Below, one piece after another: positions 1-12,356 of a stretch of 64,000 nt of DNA. The DNA is taken from the NCBI RefSeq assembly GCF_000143415.4, contig NW_003314272.1, forward strand, positions 1,707,146 through 1,771,145, written 5' to 3'. The DNA comes from Selaginella moellendorffii (lineage: Eukaryota; Streptophyta; Lycopodiopsida; Selaginellales; Selaginellaceae). The notes beneath the pieces are model-generated. The model made no database searches. It saw only the letters and a program-made list of their open reading frames with translations, and was not told the DNA's origin. Within the stretch, counting starts at the first letter, position 1. Each line of letters opens with the position of its first letter. The position numbers were made by a program, and so were the translations under genes.

Positions 1-33
1 GATTCTGCCTCAATCTCATAAGGCCCTGCGAAC

Positions 34-85
34 CTGCTTAAGGAACTCAAGATCAATTCATTTACAGGAATACATGCATCTTTAC
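34..85 (-). other. A1 copy of integrase intron 2 (52 bp)
   Basis: On the minus strand this segment begins GTAAAG and ends GCAG, between the codons for KLTQR and the following GPxEIE stretch. It is the same length and nearly the same sequence as 39,301-39,352 in A3. It carries an in-frame stop when unspliced. Confidence 0.75.
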
Positions 86-503
86 CTTTGGGTCAACTTT
101 CGGCTGATCCCACTTGGTAGTCTGAGGTTCTTGGTGTTCAGCTACACCTTCTCCCCAGCTTGGAACTCTACATCCCGACGCTTCTGGTTCACGTATTTGG
201 TTTGCCTTTGTTGAGCCCGTTCCAAGGAATCCCTCACTAGATTCCAAATGCTGAGTCTTTCCGCCGTGAATGCCTCCACTGTGGGCAACTCTCCATGATA
301 CTCGGCCACGCCGAGTTCCACAGGACCTTCAATAGCTCACCCATTGATGACTTCCCATGGACTCACCCCGATACTCGAATGTGGTGAGTTGTTATAACAC
401 ATTTCCACAAGTCCCAAATGACTTACCCAATCGGTCTGGTCTCCCGAGACATAGCATCACAAATAATCCTCCAGCTGCCTATTCACCCTTTCCGTTTGTC
501 CGT

Positions 504-549
504 CTGTCAAGAAGTGTTAGTGCCAACAACTTGACTTAATACCCCATAC
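504..549 (-). other. A1 copy of integrase intron 1 (46 bp)
   Basis: On the minus strand it starts GTATGG and ends TTGACAG, with a CACTAAC branch-point-like motif near its 3' end. It sits between YHPQ and DGQTERVN of the integrase core, just before the third catalytic acid. The base before the donor is T rather than G, so this copy may splice less well. It is one base shorter than the A3 and A2 copies. Confidence 0.72.
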
Positions 550-3500
550 ATGTCTGTGGGTGATAGGCTGTGCTGAATTTCAACTTGGTGCGATACTGTT
601 CCAGGAGAGTCCTCCAGAACCTACTGGTGAAGATCTTATCTCGATCTAAGATGATCTCTTCCGGTCTTCCCCGCACTCGAACCACTTGTTCGAAGAATAG
701 CTTTGCCACACCTTCCGCATCCACCTCCGTTGTGGTGGGTATGAAATGTGCCATTTTCGAAAATCGGTCCACCACCACGAATATCGCATCAAACCCCTCG
801 CTTGGGGGGAGTCCCGTGATGAAGTCCATTGTAAGACATTTCCACGGACGATCTGGAATTGGGATGCTTTGCAGCAAGCCCCCACTAGCCTTAGTCACGG
901 CTTTTACCTGCTGACATGTTGGACATGTCTTTACATAGTCTTGGACGTCCTTAGCCATATCTGGCCAATGGTACTTCCTCTTGAGTAAGCCCATCGTCTT
1001 GGGCACTCCATCGTGTCCTGCAAGAGGTCCGTCATGACACTCTTCTAAGGCCACCTTCCTTAGTTCCCCTTCTGGAACATACACCCTCGTTTGCTTGTAA
1101 TAGATGAGTCCGTTGCGTTCCGCATAGCCCGTTTTCTCTTCCGTTGGCAGCTCACCTCTCTGGTGAGCTTCCCGTGCCTCTAGATTCCTCAGCAACACTT
1201 CTTGTGCTAGACCATCGTTCTCATATGCTGTCCGCACATTGTCCTAGAAGGTTGCTGTTGCGCTGGATATTGCCAACCTCAAGCTTGCTTTTCGACTTAG
1301 TGCATCCGCCACGATGTTGCTCTTCCCAGGCTTGTACAGAATCTCGCAATCAAACTCGGCCAAGGCATTGGCCCACCGACCTTGTTTCCCTCTTAGGTCG
1401 GGCTGTGACAAGAAGTGTTTCGTTGCCACATTGTCCGTGTAAACCTTGAAGTGCCTCCCAAGGTAATGTCGCCACTCCTTGAGCGCCTTGACCACCGCAA
1501 ACAATTCCTTCTCATGGGCAGGCCACTTCCGTTGAGCCTTGTCCAACTTCTTCGAGAAGAACGCTACCGGAAAGTCCGAAGCATCCATTTCTACCTCAAA
1601 GTCCTTACCAAAGTTTGGTAATGCCAATACGGGAGCCTTCCTCAACTTCCCTTTGAGGTGGACGAATGCCACCTTGCATTCCGCTGTCCATACCATCTTC
1701 CCTTTTCCTGTTTGGTCTGTTAAGGGCAGGGCTACTCTCGAATAGTGTCTGATAAACTTTCGATAGTAGTTGCATAGCCCCAAGAATGCCCTCAACTCGT
1801 GTACATTCGATGGTCGCTCCCATTCCTGGATCGCTTGGACCTTCTCTGGGTCCAGCTTGAGCCCGTCCTGGCCCACCACATGCCCAAGAAACTTTACCTC
1901 TTGTTGAGCAAAGTCACATTTGCTCTCTTTAGCATACAATTTGTGTTCCCTTAGTTTCTCAAACACCTTCGCCAAGTCTTCGGCATGCTCCTCTAGCGTC
2001 TCGCTATAGATCAGGATGTCGTCGATATAGACGACCACGAAGTGATCCAGATAGGGTACAAAGATGTGGTTCATTAGCGCCGAAAACGTTGCCGGCGCAT
2101 TACATAGCCCGAAGGGCATCACCAGAAACTCAAAGCTCCTATACCTCGTTCGACAGGTTGTCTTTTCGACATCTTCCTCGGCTACCCTAATCTGGTAGTA
2201 TCCTGACCTTATGTCAATCTTCGAGAAGTATTTTGCCTTTCCCAACCTATCGAATAGGTCCTCAATCCTGGGCAAAGGGTACTTGTTTTTCTTTGTATAT
2301 TTGTTGAGCAACCGGTAGTCTATCCACATGCGCATAGATCCATCTTTCTTTTTCACAAATAACACCGGCGCCCTATATGGCGACTTGCTCAACCTAACAT
2401 ACCATTTGTCCACCAACTCCTCTAGTTGGCACTTGAGCTCCTTGAGTTCTTTTTCGTTCAAACGATAAGGGGGATGCACCACCGCCTCAGCACCCTCGAC
2501 CAGCTCAATCTTATGTTCTATCGGTCGTGCTGGGGGTAGCCCCGCCGGTAGCTCCTCCGGCATGGTATCTTGGAATTGGTCCAACACCTGCTGGATCACT
2601 AAAGGTACTTCTTCCATTCCTGTCTTTTTGTCACTCTTCACCAGAGTAAGCACAAAAAGGCCACCTTAGTTCCTTTTGTGAGTTGTCCTCTCGTGGACAC
2701 CAGGTTTAAGCAGGAATCTTTGGCCTTGCTTTGCCCTACCTTTAGATCTTGGGCCTCCACCCTAGATCTTCTTCCTTGCGCATTCGCCAGTACCACAAGG
2801 TTTCTACCTTGTCCATGCAGGGCTACCACGAATCGATTGAACCAGTCCATTCTGAAGATCACGTCAAATCCCGCCATGTCCAACACAGTGAAATCCATGT
2901 CCACCTTCCAAGTCCCCACTTCGACTCTTGCTTGTCGAAGTACCTCATCAGTGCTTTGGCTACCTTGAACAAACTCTATAGTCCTTGGTTCGCCTAGCCG
3001 CTGCACCGTTAGTCTGGTTTGCCGGACTATGTCTGCAGCCACAAAATTATCCGAAGCACCCGTATCAATAAGGATCTTAACAAAGCTACCTCCGAGCTTC
3101 CCTCGGAGGGCTAGTAGATGTCACGAACGACTCTCTACCAAAGTTGCTCGTGTAATGAGTAACTTTGAGTTAGGGACTGGATCACATACCTCAGTTTGGA
3201 CTTCACCCGACTTGATGGCCATATTGGCTCTGGCCTTCTTCGGGTAGGGACATTCCCTCGAGAAGTGTCCCGCTTCACCGCAGTTGTAGCATACGTTACT
3301 TCCCACGCTGCTATACGACTTGACCTTCTTATCCGTGGGTTTGTCTCTTTTGGCTTGACTCCCCCACGTACTCGCTCGCTGGCCACCGGATCTGCCTTTC
3401 CGGAACCCCGAGGACTCATTCTTAGAGAAACTCTTCTTGAATTTCCCTCTGCTAAACGTTCCCCTTGGTTTGGCCCCTTTGCTAAACGTGGATCCTGACC

Positions 3501-4559
3501 CCATCGTGTTCCCCTTTCACAGGTTATCGTTGAAATGCACCTTGATGGCCACATCCAACGCTTCTTTGTAGTTGGTCGGGTTCCACCGCATCACTTTGCC
3601 GCGAGCCCAGGTTTGCAAACCTGATATGAAGGCATGGAACGCATCCATATCCCCCATGTCCGTGACAAGTATCCTCTTTGCCATAAACCCATTCACATAC
3701 TCCTGAATGGTTCCGGTCTGCTTCAGCCTACTCAGCTCGTCCCTTAGATGCAGAGTAGCATTCGGAGGAACGTAAGTTGTGCGGATCCTCACCTTCATCA
3801 TTTCCCAAGTGCAATTTTTGCTCTCAGCTCCTCGGTCTTTGAAAAGAATAGCGATTCCTGAGCATCGTTTGGCTGCTACTAATCAATGTCAATTCTTCGA
3901 AACTGCCCAAGCACTGTGGCCCTTGTGATCAATCCCAGCCACCGGTCCTTCGTTGGCCTCTGTCATTCTCCACCAAGACTTGGCATTATCTGCCAAGTAT
4001 GGTTTTGCACATGGGACCTTCTCCGAGCTCGGTAATCGCAACACTCGGAAGTAGTCCTCCATATCATAAAACCAATCCTCCACCACCTTATAGTCGTTCA
4101 CTCTCTTGAAGACCGGTGGGGGCTTTGGTTTGTACTTGGGAACTGCCTGAGGGACTGATTCCACTTCGGTCTGTTCGACCTTGTCTGGTTTTGCCTCAGT
4201 CCCTGCCGAAGGGTCTGCACCTTCTGCGCTGCCAGCATCCGTAGTCTTTCGCTTTTTCTTTCGCTTCTCATCACGCTTTAGCTTGCGTACGAGAGTCTTT
4301 AGCAGGGCATTGGTCTGTGCCAATTGTCCTTCTAGAACATCCAATCGAGCCTTGGACGACCGAACCTCATCACCAGACTCCTGTTTGGAAGTTGCCTCAC
4401 TAGAGTCCTCCTCATGCAACGATTCCTCATCCATAGCCTCCTGTTCGACCGGAGGCTCTAGCTCTGGAGGAGGTTCCGTCTCTGCCTGGGTTCACTTACG
4501 TCCTGCCCTTGCCATCTCCCAGCAATCCGCCTCTATCCTTCGCTAGAACTGAGGAAGAG

Positions 4560-4574
4560 GCTCTGATACCAAAT
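4560..4574 (-). other. A1 primer binding site (tRNA-Met type)
   Basis: Directly inside the 5' LTR the minus strand reads TTTGGTATCAGAGCC. TGGTATCAGAGC is the standard plant LTR-element site complementary to the 3' end of initiator tRNA-Met. It fixes element orientation and the LTR boundary. Confidence 0.9.
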
Positions 4575-5280
4575 TGTAAACCACAAATTTTTCCTTTCCA
4601 ATTTGCCAGCTTACCTCGTCTATCCGACCAACTCTGCCTTGGCTTGTGCTAAGTTCCCTTGCCAAGGTTCCCGCCTATGGTACCAGCTCCTACTTGGTCC
4701 TACTTGGTTTCAGCTACTCACTGCACGAGCAACGGAGTGTTAGCCATCCATCTACGGATTCCCAAATCTCTCCCAATCCCCTTCCCCGGGTTAGACTGGA
4801 CTTAAGGTTCAGCTACACTCCCCGCAGGCACAAGCAACCAAGCACACCAAGCCTCCAGGTTCCTAACACCCCTTGGTACCACAAGACTTGATCATGGGAC
4901 CCTCTAAATCCCAAGTCTTGGGTGCAGCACTTGCTTCGGGATGTTAGGGCGAAACACCGTGGCCTAACGGCCCGGTATGGGTACCTCTACCCCCCCACTT
5001 CCATCCCGAAGGGAAGGCCCAAGCCCCTAGGAAGGGCGAGGACCAATGAGCCACAAGGTACTCAAGTGGGGCACCACTCCACATGAGCCGGGAGCACCAC
5101 AGTCGGTTTCCCTTTCGGGAGTGGGAGCTGCTCTTGAGCACTTCCCTGGGTGGCCCCTCCGGCACCACTCAAGCCCATGCTCACTCCCACCCAAGGCCCC
5201 TTGGCCCCAGTCTCAACCTCAAGTCAGTTTGGAAGCACCACTGGAGAGTTCCTTCAAGACTGGTTCCTGGACCTCACTAT

Positions 5281-5366
5281 CCCTACTATAGTTTTGGAAC
5301 CCTCTGCAGCCCCCCCGCCCCCCCCCCCCCCCCCCTGGGAGACGCACACTTTGGGCTTTCACCCCT
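5281..5366 (-). promoter_or_regulatory. Conserved LTR core (A1), putative promoter region
   Basis: On the minus strand it reads GGGGTGAAAGCCCAAAG, then a G-rich run, then TTCCAAAA with ACTATAGTAGGG. The same order occurs in LTRs of B (for example 20,452-20,528) and C (18,730-18,807), although the rest of those LTRs differ. The promoter role is inferred from conservation and the TATA-like TATAG. Confidence 0.45.
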
Positions 5367-5394
5367 TGACCCGTATTAGTATTTGGACTTAGTT

Positions 5395-5660
5395 TCTGGC
5401 TCGGTCTCGGACCTGATTTCGGATCCGACTTCGGATTCGGTCTCGGACTCGATCTCGGACTTGATCTCGGACCCGATCTCGGACCCGACCTCGGACTCGA
5501 CCTCGGACTCGGTCTCGGACCCGATTTCAGATCTCGGACTCCGTCTCGAACTCGGTCTCGATCCGGACTTGAACTCGGTCCCCGAGTCGGTCTCGGACTC
5601 GATTCCGGACTCTATCTCGAACTCGGTCCTAGAGTCGGTCTTAGACTCGATCTTCGACTT
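5395..5660. repeat. Tandem hexamer/12-mer array in A1 LTR
   Basis: Runs of variants of CTCGGA and CTCGGT, such as TCGGACTCGGTCTCGGACCC, repeat through this stretch. The array lies just upstream of the conserved LTR core in transcription direction. The period is a multiple of three, so spurious long open frames arise; none is likely coding. Confidence 0.85.
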
Positions 5661-5747
5661 GGTCCCATCCGATGAACTCTTTGTCATTTTGGTCATGCTT
5701 TTGGGGTTCCTTTAGCCTACGACACCTCGGCGAGTTGGTTCCTTACA

Positions 5748-6352
5748 GAATGATAATACGGTGGAGGATTAATTTTATGATATGAAAGATTACTTCTGAG
5801 CATTGTAGTTACCGAGCTCGAAAAAATCTCTGTGTAAAACCATACTTGGTAGATAATACTAAGTTGTGGTGGAGAACAACAGAGGCTAACGAAGGACTAA
5901 TGGCCACTTGGGAAATGATGAAAACAAAGATCTGTGCAATTTATATTTCTCTGAATACTACTCTACATCTAAGAAATGAGCTGAATAGGCTGAAGCATAT
6001 AGGAATTATTCAAGAGTATGTGAATGCATTCATAGTGAAAACAATCCTTGTCATAGACATATATGACATAGATGCATTCCATACCTTCATATTAGGCTTA
6101 TAAACTTGGGCTTGAGGCGAGGTGATATGTTGAAACTCAACCAACTATAAGGAAGTATTGGATGTAGTTATTAATATGCATTTCAATGATAACCTGTGAA
6201 AGGGGAACACAATGGGGTCAAGGTCCACATTTAGCAAAAGAGCCAACCAAGAGGGACATATGGCAAAGGGAAATTCAAGAAGAGTTTTTCTAAGAATGAG
6301 TCCTCAAGGTTTCAGAAAGGCAGATTTGATGGATAACGAGCAAGTATGTAGG
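5748..6352 (+). pseudogene. A2 gag fragment
   Basis: Translated in pieces, it matches A3 gag from the [17 protein letters not shown] region onward, with many stops (for example a TGG codon turned into a stop). A piece at 5846-6103 still reads [12 protein letters not shown] and NRLKHIGIIQEYVNAF. It ends at B1, whose insertion separates gag from the zinc knuckle at 14,296. Confidence 0.88.
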
Positions 6353-8275
6353 TGTAGGCGACTAATTTTTCCATTCTACTTTAGTCACTTAACCACACCT
6401 CGGACCACTTGGAGGAGTCTCATTCACAACCTCCATTAGTCCAATTCAGGACTTGGGACTTGCTAGCCCCAAGAATGGCATCCATGCCACTCAACACTTG
6501 CACCTGGTCCGAGTGCTCCACGTGTCCGGTCCTGAGACCGACACCCAAAGGTACCACTGACATCTCGGCCCGTTACGCTAAGGCCATGCCCATTCACCTT
6601 TGCTGCACTAGTGGTTCAACACCACTTGCATCACCACCTTGTCTCTCCAAGACTGGGCCATGTGTCCACGAGTGGTCATCCTAGATCCACTCCTTAGCAT
6701 CCTTAGGATGCCCACAGACCTGGGGAATTGCCTTCCCCAAAGTCCCTTTGTCAGTTCCTACCAAGTCCCTTTCTGCCCCTGGCCGTGTTTGCCAACACTG
6801 CCACTGGATCGAGGCCCACAGGCCCGACCACTAAGTCCCACGGTCCTCTGGGACTTCCTCACCACACGACTGTGTCCTTGGTCACTACCCCAGAGGACTG
6901 CTCCTCTTCCTTTCCACAGTCTGGGCCTTTGGGACGACATTTCGGAACACCGTGGCCTTACGCGAGCCACCTGGGTACTCTCCCCACTTATCGCCTTTAG
7001 GTGCTCTAGCCATGGGCTTAGAGCGAGGTTCCGTTGAGCCACGCCTGGTATCCAAGTAGGTAGTGCCACCCACACTTGGACTGGGAGCATCGGCCAGTCG
7101 ATCTCCCGGGGGAACTAGAGCCGGCTCTTGAACACTTCACCAAGCTACCCCGCTTGTCGGTCCGTATTCACTCTAGTCTTGGACTTCCCAGCGGTCAGTT
7201 CATCACCCAACACTGGGTCTGGCCTTCCTGGGCCAAACTAGCCTTTCCTGGCCAAACTGGCTCCACTGCAGTCCTCCCCCTCTATACTTTTGGGGCTCAC
7301 CAAACCCCCCAGGGTCTGGGAGACGAACGCTTTGGGCTTTCACCCTCTCAGGCTCCGGACTCGGACTCGGACTCGGACTCGGACTCGGACTCGGATTCGG
7401 ACTCGGACTCGGGCTAGGGCTCGGTCTCGGCCTTGGCCTCGGTCTCGGTCTCGGTCCCGATCTCGGTCTCGGTCTCGGTCTCGGTCCCGGTCTCGGTCCC
7501 GGTCTCGGTCTCGACTTCGGACTCCATCTCGGACTCCATCTCGGACTCCATCTCGGGTCCATCTCGGGTCCATCTCGGACTCCATCTCGGACTCCATCTC
7601 GGGTCCATCTCGGACTCCATCTCGGACTCCATTTCGGGTCCACCTCGGGTCCACCTCGGACTCCATCTCAGACTCCATCTCGGACTCCATCTCGGGTCCA
7701 TCTCGGGTCCATCTCGGACTCCATCTCGGACTCCATCTCGGGTCCATCTCGGACTCCATCTCGGACTCCATTTCGGGTCCACCTCGGGTCCACCTCGGAC
7801 TCCATCTCGGACTCCATCTCAGACTCCATCTCGGGTCCATCTCGGACTCCACTTCGGACTCCAACTCGGGTCCATCTCGGGTCCACCTCGGACTCCATCT
7901 CGGACTCCATCTCGGACTCCATCTCGGACTCCACTTCGGACTCCAACTTGGGTCCATCTCGGGTCCACCTCGGACTCCACTTCGGACTCCAACTCGGGTC
8001 CATCTTGGACTCCACTTCGGACTCCAACTCGAGTCCATTTCGGACACTCCCACGTGTCATGTGTTGGTCCTTTTGGGTCCCTTTTTGGAGCCTCGCCTTT
8101 TGCTTGCTTCGTGCTCGTTCCTTGAGCACTTCGTTGGGAGTTCCACTCCCGCTCTTGACTTTTCAAGTCGGAGCTTTTGGTCCAAACGTGTTACGCTCGT
8201 TTGGCTCTCACTTCGGCCACTACCATGTGGCGCCCTTCCGGCTCCACTTTGGGGCCTAGGGATTTCTGTCTCACA
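6353..8275 (-). repeat. B1 3' LTR (1923 bp)
   Basis: Starts TGTAGGCGAC and ends GTCTCACA. It contains a long CTCGGACTCCAT-type tandem array at about 7372-8060 and the shared LTR core at 7279-7352. The long frames across the array are artefacts of its 6/12-bp period. Confidence 0.95.
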
Positions 8276-8316
8276 ACTCCACCACCCATAGACGAAGTTC
8301 GATGTCCTCATCGAAC
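8276..8316 (-). other. B1 polypurine tract and adjacent hairpin
   Basis: On the minus strand TATGGGTGGTGGAGT abuts the 3' LTR, a polypurine-type plus-strand primer. Just before it GTTCGATG and CATCGAAC form an 8-bp stem with a 4-nt loop (8297-8316). Hairpin and tract recur in B2, B3 and, with another loop, in A3. Confidence 0.8.
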
Positions 8317-9480
8317 GGTAAACCATTTTGTAAAGTAACACTCGTATGTGTTACCATTTCCATCCTTGGCACCTAGCCAATATTTGTCAATGGTTTGACA
8401 TTGAAGGCTCACCATGCCTTTTGCATATGCCTCAATGGTTTGACACCAAAGGCTCACCATGCCTTGCCTATCCTCTAAGGAGGGTAGTCTCCCCAACTTA
8501 GAGACTGATTGGACCACAAGGAGTGGTTCTCTCCTTTTATTGGTTTAGTTCTCGCTAAACCTCTTAGAGACCCTTCTCTAAGTCAATCCCACTACTCCTT
8601 CTCGAGTAGTCTCAATTTCCATCGATATAACCTTTGCACTTTGGAACTTTGAATTTTGACTTCTTGGAGTCAATTTCCTAGGTGTCTCCGACACCTTGCC
8701 TTGCACCTTTTGTGCAACTCCACTTCCCATCCTAGGAAGTTCTCTACTCGAGGGCACCATCATCCTCTCTTCTATTTCGTGCCAAAGTTCCAGTTATCAT
8801 ACTTTGTGTTAGGGCCGTTCATCGCCCTATCATTTGGCTACCTTACCGCTCCCTCCCTTGGAGCTTCCACTTTTGCCAAATCGGAGCAATTCGGAATCCC
8901 TCCTTGGAAACACACTTCCTTTCCCGCAACTTGTTAGCGTCCAACACATTAGTGTTCCTCGCCTAACTTTGTCACTTGGATTCCTTCCAAGGGATTCCAC
9001 GGCCCTATCTTGGCCATTCATCTTTTGCTCCTATCCGTTGATTGTTGCACTAAGCAACATCGAATCTCTACCTCCCTCCTTGAGGTATTGTTTCGGTTCC
9101 ATAGCAAAGACTCTTCTTTGCCAAGTCCGGAGGATGTTCACCCCTAGTACGTCTCTTTAGCATCTTCTGCTATGGGCTCTATCCACGGCCCAACTTCGTG
9201 ACCCTCCCATGGGTCTTTTATAGAGACTACTTTCCTCGGACTCACTATGCCATCGCACGGACATAGTTTATTTCCCTTAGGTGCTCTTCCCACTTGGTTA
9301 TCACGACCAAGCCACACCACCTTAAACAGTTCAATCTCAACATTTTGAACCAGGAACTTCATTCCTTAGCCAACCAAGGACCTTGTCCTTTTCTGGCCAT
9401 AAGATCACCTAGTGATCTCACCTTGGCACCTTAACAGAGTTGCCAAGAGGTACTTGGTTTTCTAGACCTCCAAGTTGTTG

Positions 9481-9897
9481 ACTATAACCCCGGGGGCATC
9501 CCCCACACTTGGCGGTGCACCCAAGCTAGCCCTTACGGCCAAGGGTTCATAGCAACTGAGATTAGGTGTCCCCATCTCACTCACCACGACCTTGGTGCCA
9601 CTTGCACCAAAGTGTTCAAGTTAGATATGCTGAGCTTTCACACTAAGCAATCTAACCGTGCATCACGACTCCGAGGCATCCCTCGCTTGGCGGTGTGCCC
9701 AAACCAGTCTCCCCACTGAGAGTCCATGACCACCGAAATATGAGTGTCCTCATATTCCAAACCATCACCACGCCCTAGTGATTTGGGACTCGAACCCAAG
9801 CACTAGAGGGTCGGGACTCGAACCCAACCTCCGTATATGCATCTACGGACGGCATCACACTAGATGCCTGGCATGACTCCCCACGCCGGTGCACCAA
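9481..9897 (-). other. B1 structured-RNA module with T-arm-like hairpins
   Basis: The same module as in B3 (23,931-24,345) and A3 (38,581-38,846). It contains two GGGTTCGAGTCCC motifs, each closed by flanking complements, plus several other perfect stems and two copies of a GCACACCGCCAAG-type motif followed by a GGGATGCC hairpin. Details are given for B3. Confidence 0.65.
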
Positions 9898-12356
9898 CCT
9901 ATTTTTAAAGCGCGCTACAGATCACAGCTTAGGAACCTAGTTCCTCCACACTGCCAAGTCCTCTCACTTGACATGTCTGTGATCATGCATGGACTCCTCC
10001 ATGCTCGGCCCCATGGCCCACCCTTTTTGAAGTTATCACCTTCAACTAGGGTCTTTGTTCCCCCGACGTGCCAATCTCACTTGGCAAGTCCTCCGACCAT
10101 TGTAACATGGTTCCTGCATAAGCGTGAAAGTCCTTGACCATCGACTTTCGTTCAAAGCCCTCTCTTTGAACACTCGGGAACTACTTCCCTAACCTTGATA
10201 ACCTTGCCTCATGGCAAGCTTCAAGACCACGCTTCTGCTGCGCCACTCTGATTTCGTGCGTTCCATGAACCATTTACACTTGGCCTTTCTAGGTACTACG
10301 CTACCTAGAATCGTCTTTGGGAACCTTGAAGGAACTCTGTCCCTCAGCTTGCTAAGGCCTCCCCTTTCGCAAGCTTTATAGTTGCCATATAGTCTAACAT
10401 GGACAATTCCATATTTTAGACTCTCCATGGCATCACGGTTGCTAGCAACAACATCCTCGAGCACCCTCTTGATTCCCCACTCCCAACTTTCATAACCACT
10501 GTTGGATATGCCCTTTGATTTCTATGGTTCAATTCCATCCCAATACTACTTGCTTTTGGCTTCACACCTTTCCTTCGGTCATTCTCCTCCAGACCAGGAG
10601 GATAGCTTTGCACTTTCTGTCATGCTTTAGCAAGTATTCTTAGGGATGGACCTACCCAATAGCCTAGGGAGTGGTTCCTCAATCCGGGTATGCTCACCTT
10701 ATAATCCCACACACTGGGATTACATTGTTGCTTATGGGCCTTTACATGCCCATCACTAGCCTTGCCAAAATTCCATTTTTGGCTTTGTCCAATTCGGGTA
10801 GACAGTCCTCTCCTGTCTCCGCAACCTTGGACATTTGGATAGCACCTTCTATCCATCATTCGCTAGGGACTTAGTCCCTTGGGCTTTATCCATTGCCCTC
10901 GCGACATCAAACACCACCTTCTGGTGTTCTAGAGTGTCCGGGTGTCCCAATGATGGCTTTCTTGACAATGAGTATTTCCTTTTATGACATTGACTTACTA
11001 TATCGCAACACAAGCAACTTATCCCCCGTAAGGGTATATCCAACTTCCTTATGCTATTAAGAAGTCTTGGGTAGCTACCTTCTACCCGTTTAACCAGTTA
11101 TTTTGCACCTCTTGCTTAGTTGCCTCATAGTTGTCAAGTCCTACAACTCATTGCTTGGTGCTTTCACAACTCCATCATTATCTGGGTCACCACACTCCAA
11201 CTGCATGCTCTGCAGCTTAGGCTATGCTATTCCCATTTCCATTGGGATTCCTTTGGCAAGGGGTTCTCATGAACCCACCAACATAGCCTCAAGGTATCAC
11301 ACCTTGGCACATTTGGTGTCTCCACACCATCGGCTCCACGAGCCTACCTTTATGACATTTCCCCTTCGTGTCTAAGTCTTTGCCAAGACCAACACCGCTC
11401 TTTCTCATGCCAACCATCCGTTAGCACTGCACCATAGAGGTCACACACAACTTTATGTCAGAGTTGTTTTCTTCTGGGAACACCTTTCCCATAACTTTAG
11501 CATGGCCTATTTTGCCATTGATGAGATACCCTCTGTTCTCATCCTTGGATCCTATGATCCCCCCCCCATCCTTTGTGGGGTACAACACACCTCAGTCCAA
11601 ATGCTTCCATCAGTCCTTTTAGGACCATCCGTTGACTCTACTTGAGTCATCCAGCAATTTTGGACTTGGTTAATCCACAGACCCGTAAGGTCCTACTTGT
11701 GAGGCACTAGCTCACTGGAATACACTTCTTGCATTCCTGTCCTACTCAAAAGGACTATTTTCACAAGTGTTACTCCGACACTTGATTTTGTTCTCTGGGG
11801 GCAACCTTTGCCCCTTAGGACTACTTGTCCATGTGATGAGAATACCAACTCATCCACTCAATACACCCCAACTCCTTGGGTTGTTCCAGCATTTATTAGA
11901 GGTAGCCCCGGCCACCATTTCAAGGACTTGAGTCTTCTTCCGTATTTGACCTTCCACGGTCATTACCTTTGGTCTCACATTCATGAGCACCAACCTCAAC
12001 TATATGAGGATAATCTTGTGACTCCTTTATTGTTTTAGAGTCTCTATCTTTCCCGTGATCCCAACTTTAGTTGTTTACCACAACAACCTTAGCCAATTTG
12101 CTGAAACAAATGCTCATCCGGATCACATCCTCAACTCAATGAGGAAAACCTTGCACTGTTCCCAAGATCCCAAAGTCGTTCCATTATTGGCACTTTTCTA
12201 TCCACCACCTCGTCTACAAGTTCACACATGAACTGTAATGGAGAGCCATGTCTTCCCGACTTGCTACTCCTCAAGGATAGACCCACTCCTTGGACCTTCC
12301 GATGCCAACACTAGTGGTGATATACTTGAGCACCAATAAAAGTCAGACTAAGGAAC

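Larger units (their letters stand above)
1..4434 (-). pseudogene. A1 gag-pol polyprotein, frameshifted
   Basis: Open pieces in order on the minus strand are gag (4434-3889, 3801-3517), zinc knuckle (3504-3121, motif [14 protein letters not shown]), protease (3042-2638), RT/RNase H (2653-1244, with YIDD), and integrase (1237-536 and further to position 1). The protease active site reads DTGAS, which is intact here although it is altered in A3. Damage compared with A3 includes a 126-bp insertion in gag (3812-3937), several frameshifts, and a 33-bp loss in RNase H near 1571 that removes the residues after DASDF. It cannot make a full polyprotein. Positions 34-85 and 504-549 are copies of the two intron-like segments described for A3. 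Confidence 0.9.
1..5747 (-). mobile_element. A1: Ty3/gypsy chromovirus, partial (5' LTR, gag, pol; cut by window edge)
   Basis: This LTR retrotransposon reads on the minus strand. Its 5' LTR lies at 4575-5747, the tRNA-Met primer site at about 4560-4574, gag from about 4434 downwards, then protease, reverse transcriptase, RNase H and integrase. The window starts inside the integrase C-terminal part, so the chromodomain and 3' LTR lie outside. It closely matches the complete copy A3 at 37,367-44,569. To its right the older plus-strand copy A2 begins abruptly in gag, so A1 inserted into A2; the right-hand target flank is GAATG (5748-5752), and its partner is off-window. The coding region is broken by several frameshifts and indels. 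Confidence 0.93.
4575..5747 (-). repeat. A1 5' LTR (1173 bp)
   Basis: Bounded by TGTAA and TTACA. It matches the A3 LTRs at 37,367-38,515 and 43,751-44,569. It holds a degenerate CTCGGA-type tandem array (5395-5660), a C-rich homopolymer run (about 5312-5336) and the conserved core shared with families B and C (5281-5366). Confidence 0.93.

Noticed and set aside
5375-5715. Repeat array as a CRISPR array or satellite
   Set aside because: There are no unique spacers; units are short contiguous variants inside LTR boundaries fixed by TSDs.
7290-8291. Long open frames (up to 391 codons) of Ser/Asp, Arg/Thr/Pro or Gly/Leu repeats across the LTR arrays, also at 13,310-14,299, 19,582-20,725, 25,486-26,681 and 32,463-33,700
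   Set aside because: They are open in many frames on both strands because the 6/12-bp units are multiples of three and lack stops. They lie in LTRs and have no domain.
10189-10464. 91-codon minus-strand frame in B1, repeated at 23,360-23,635 in B3
   Set aside because: B1 and B3 are near-identical DNA, so the shared frame is expected; it has no recognised domain and is not kept in B2.
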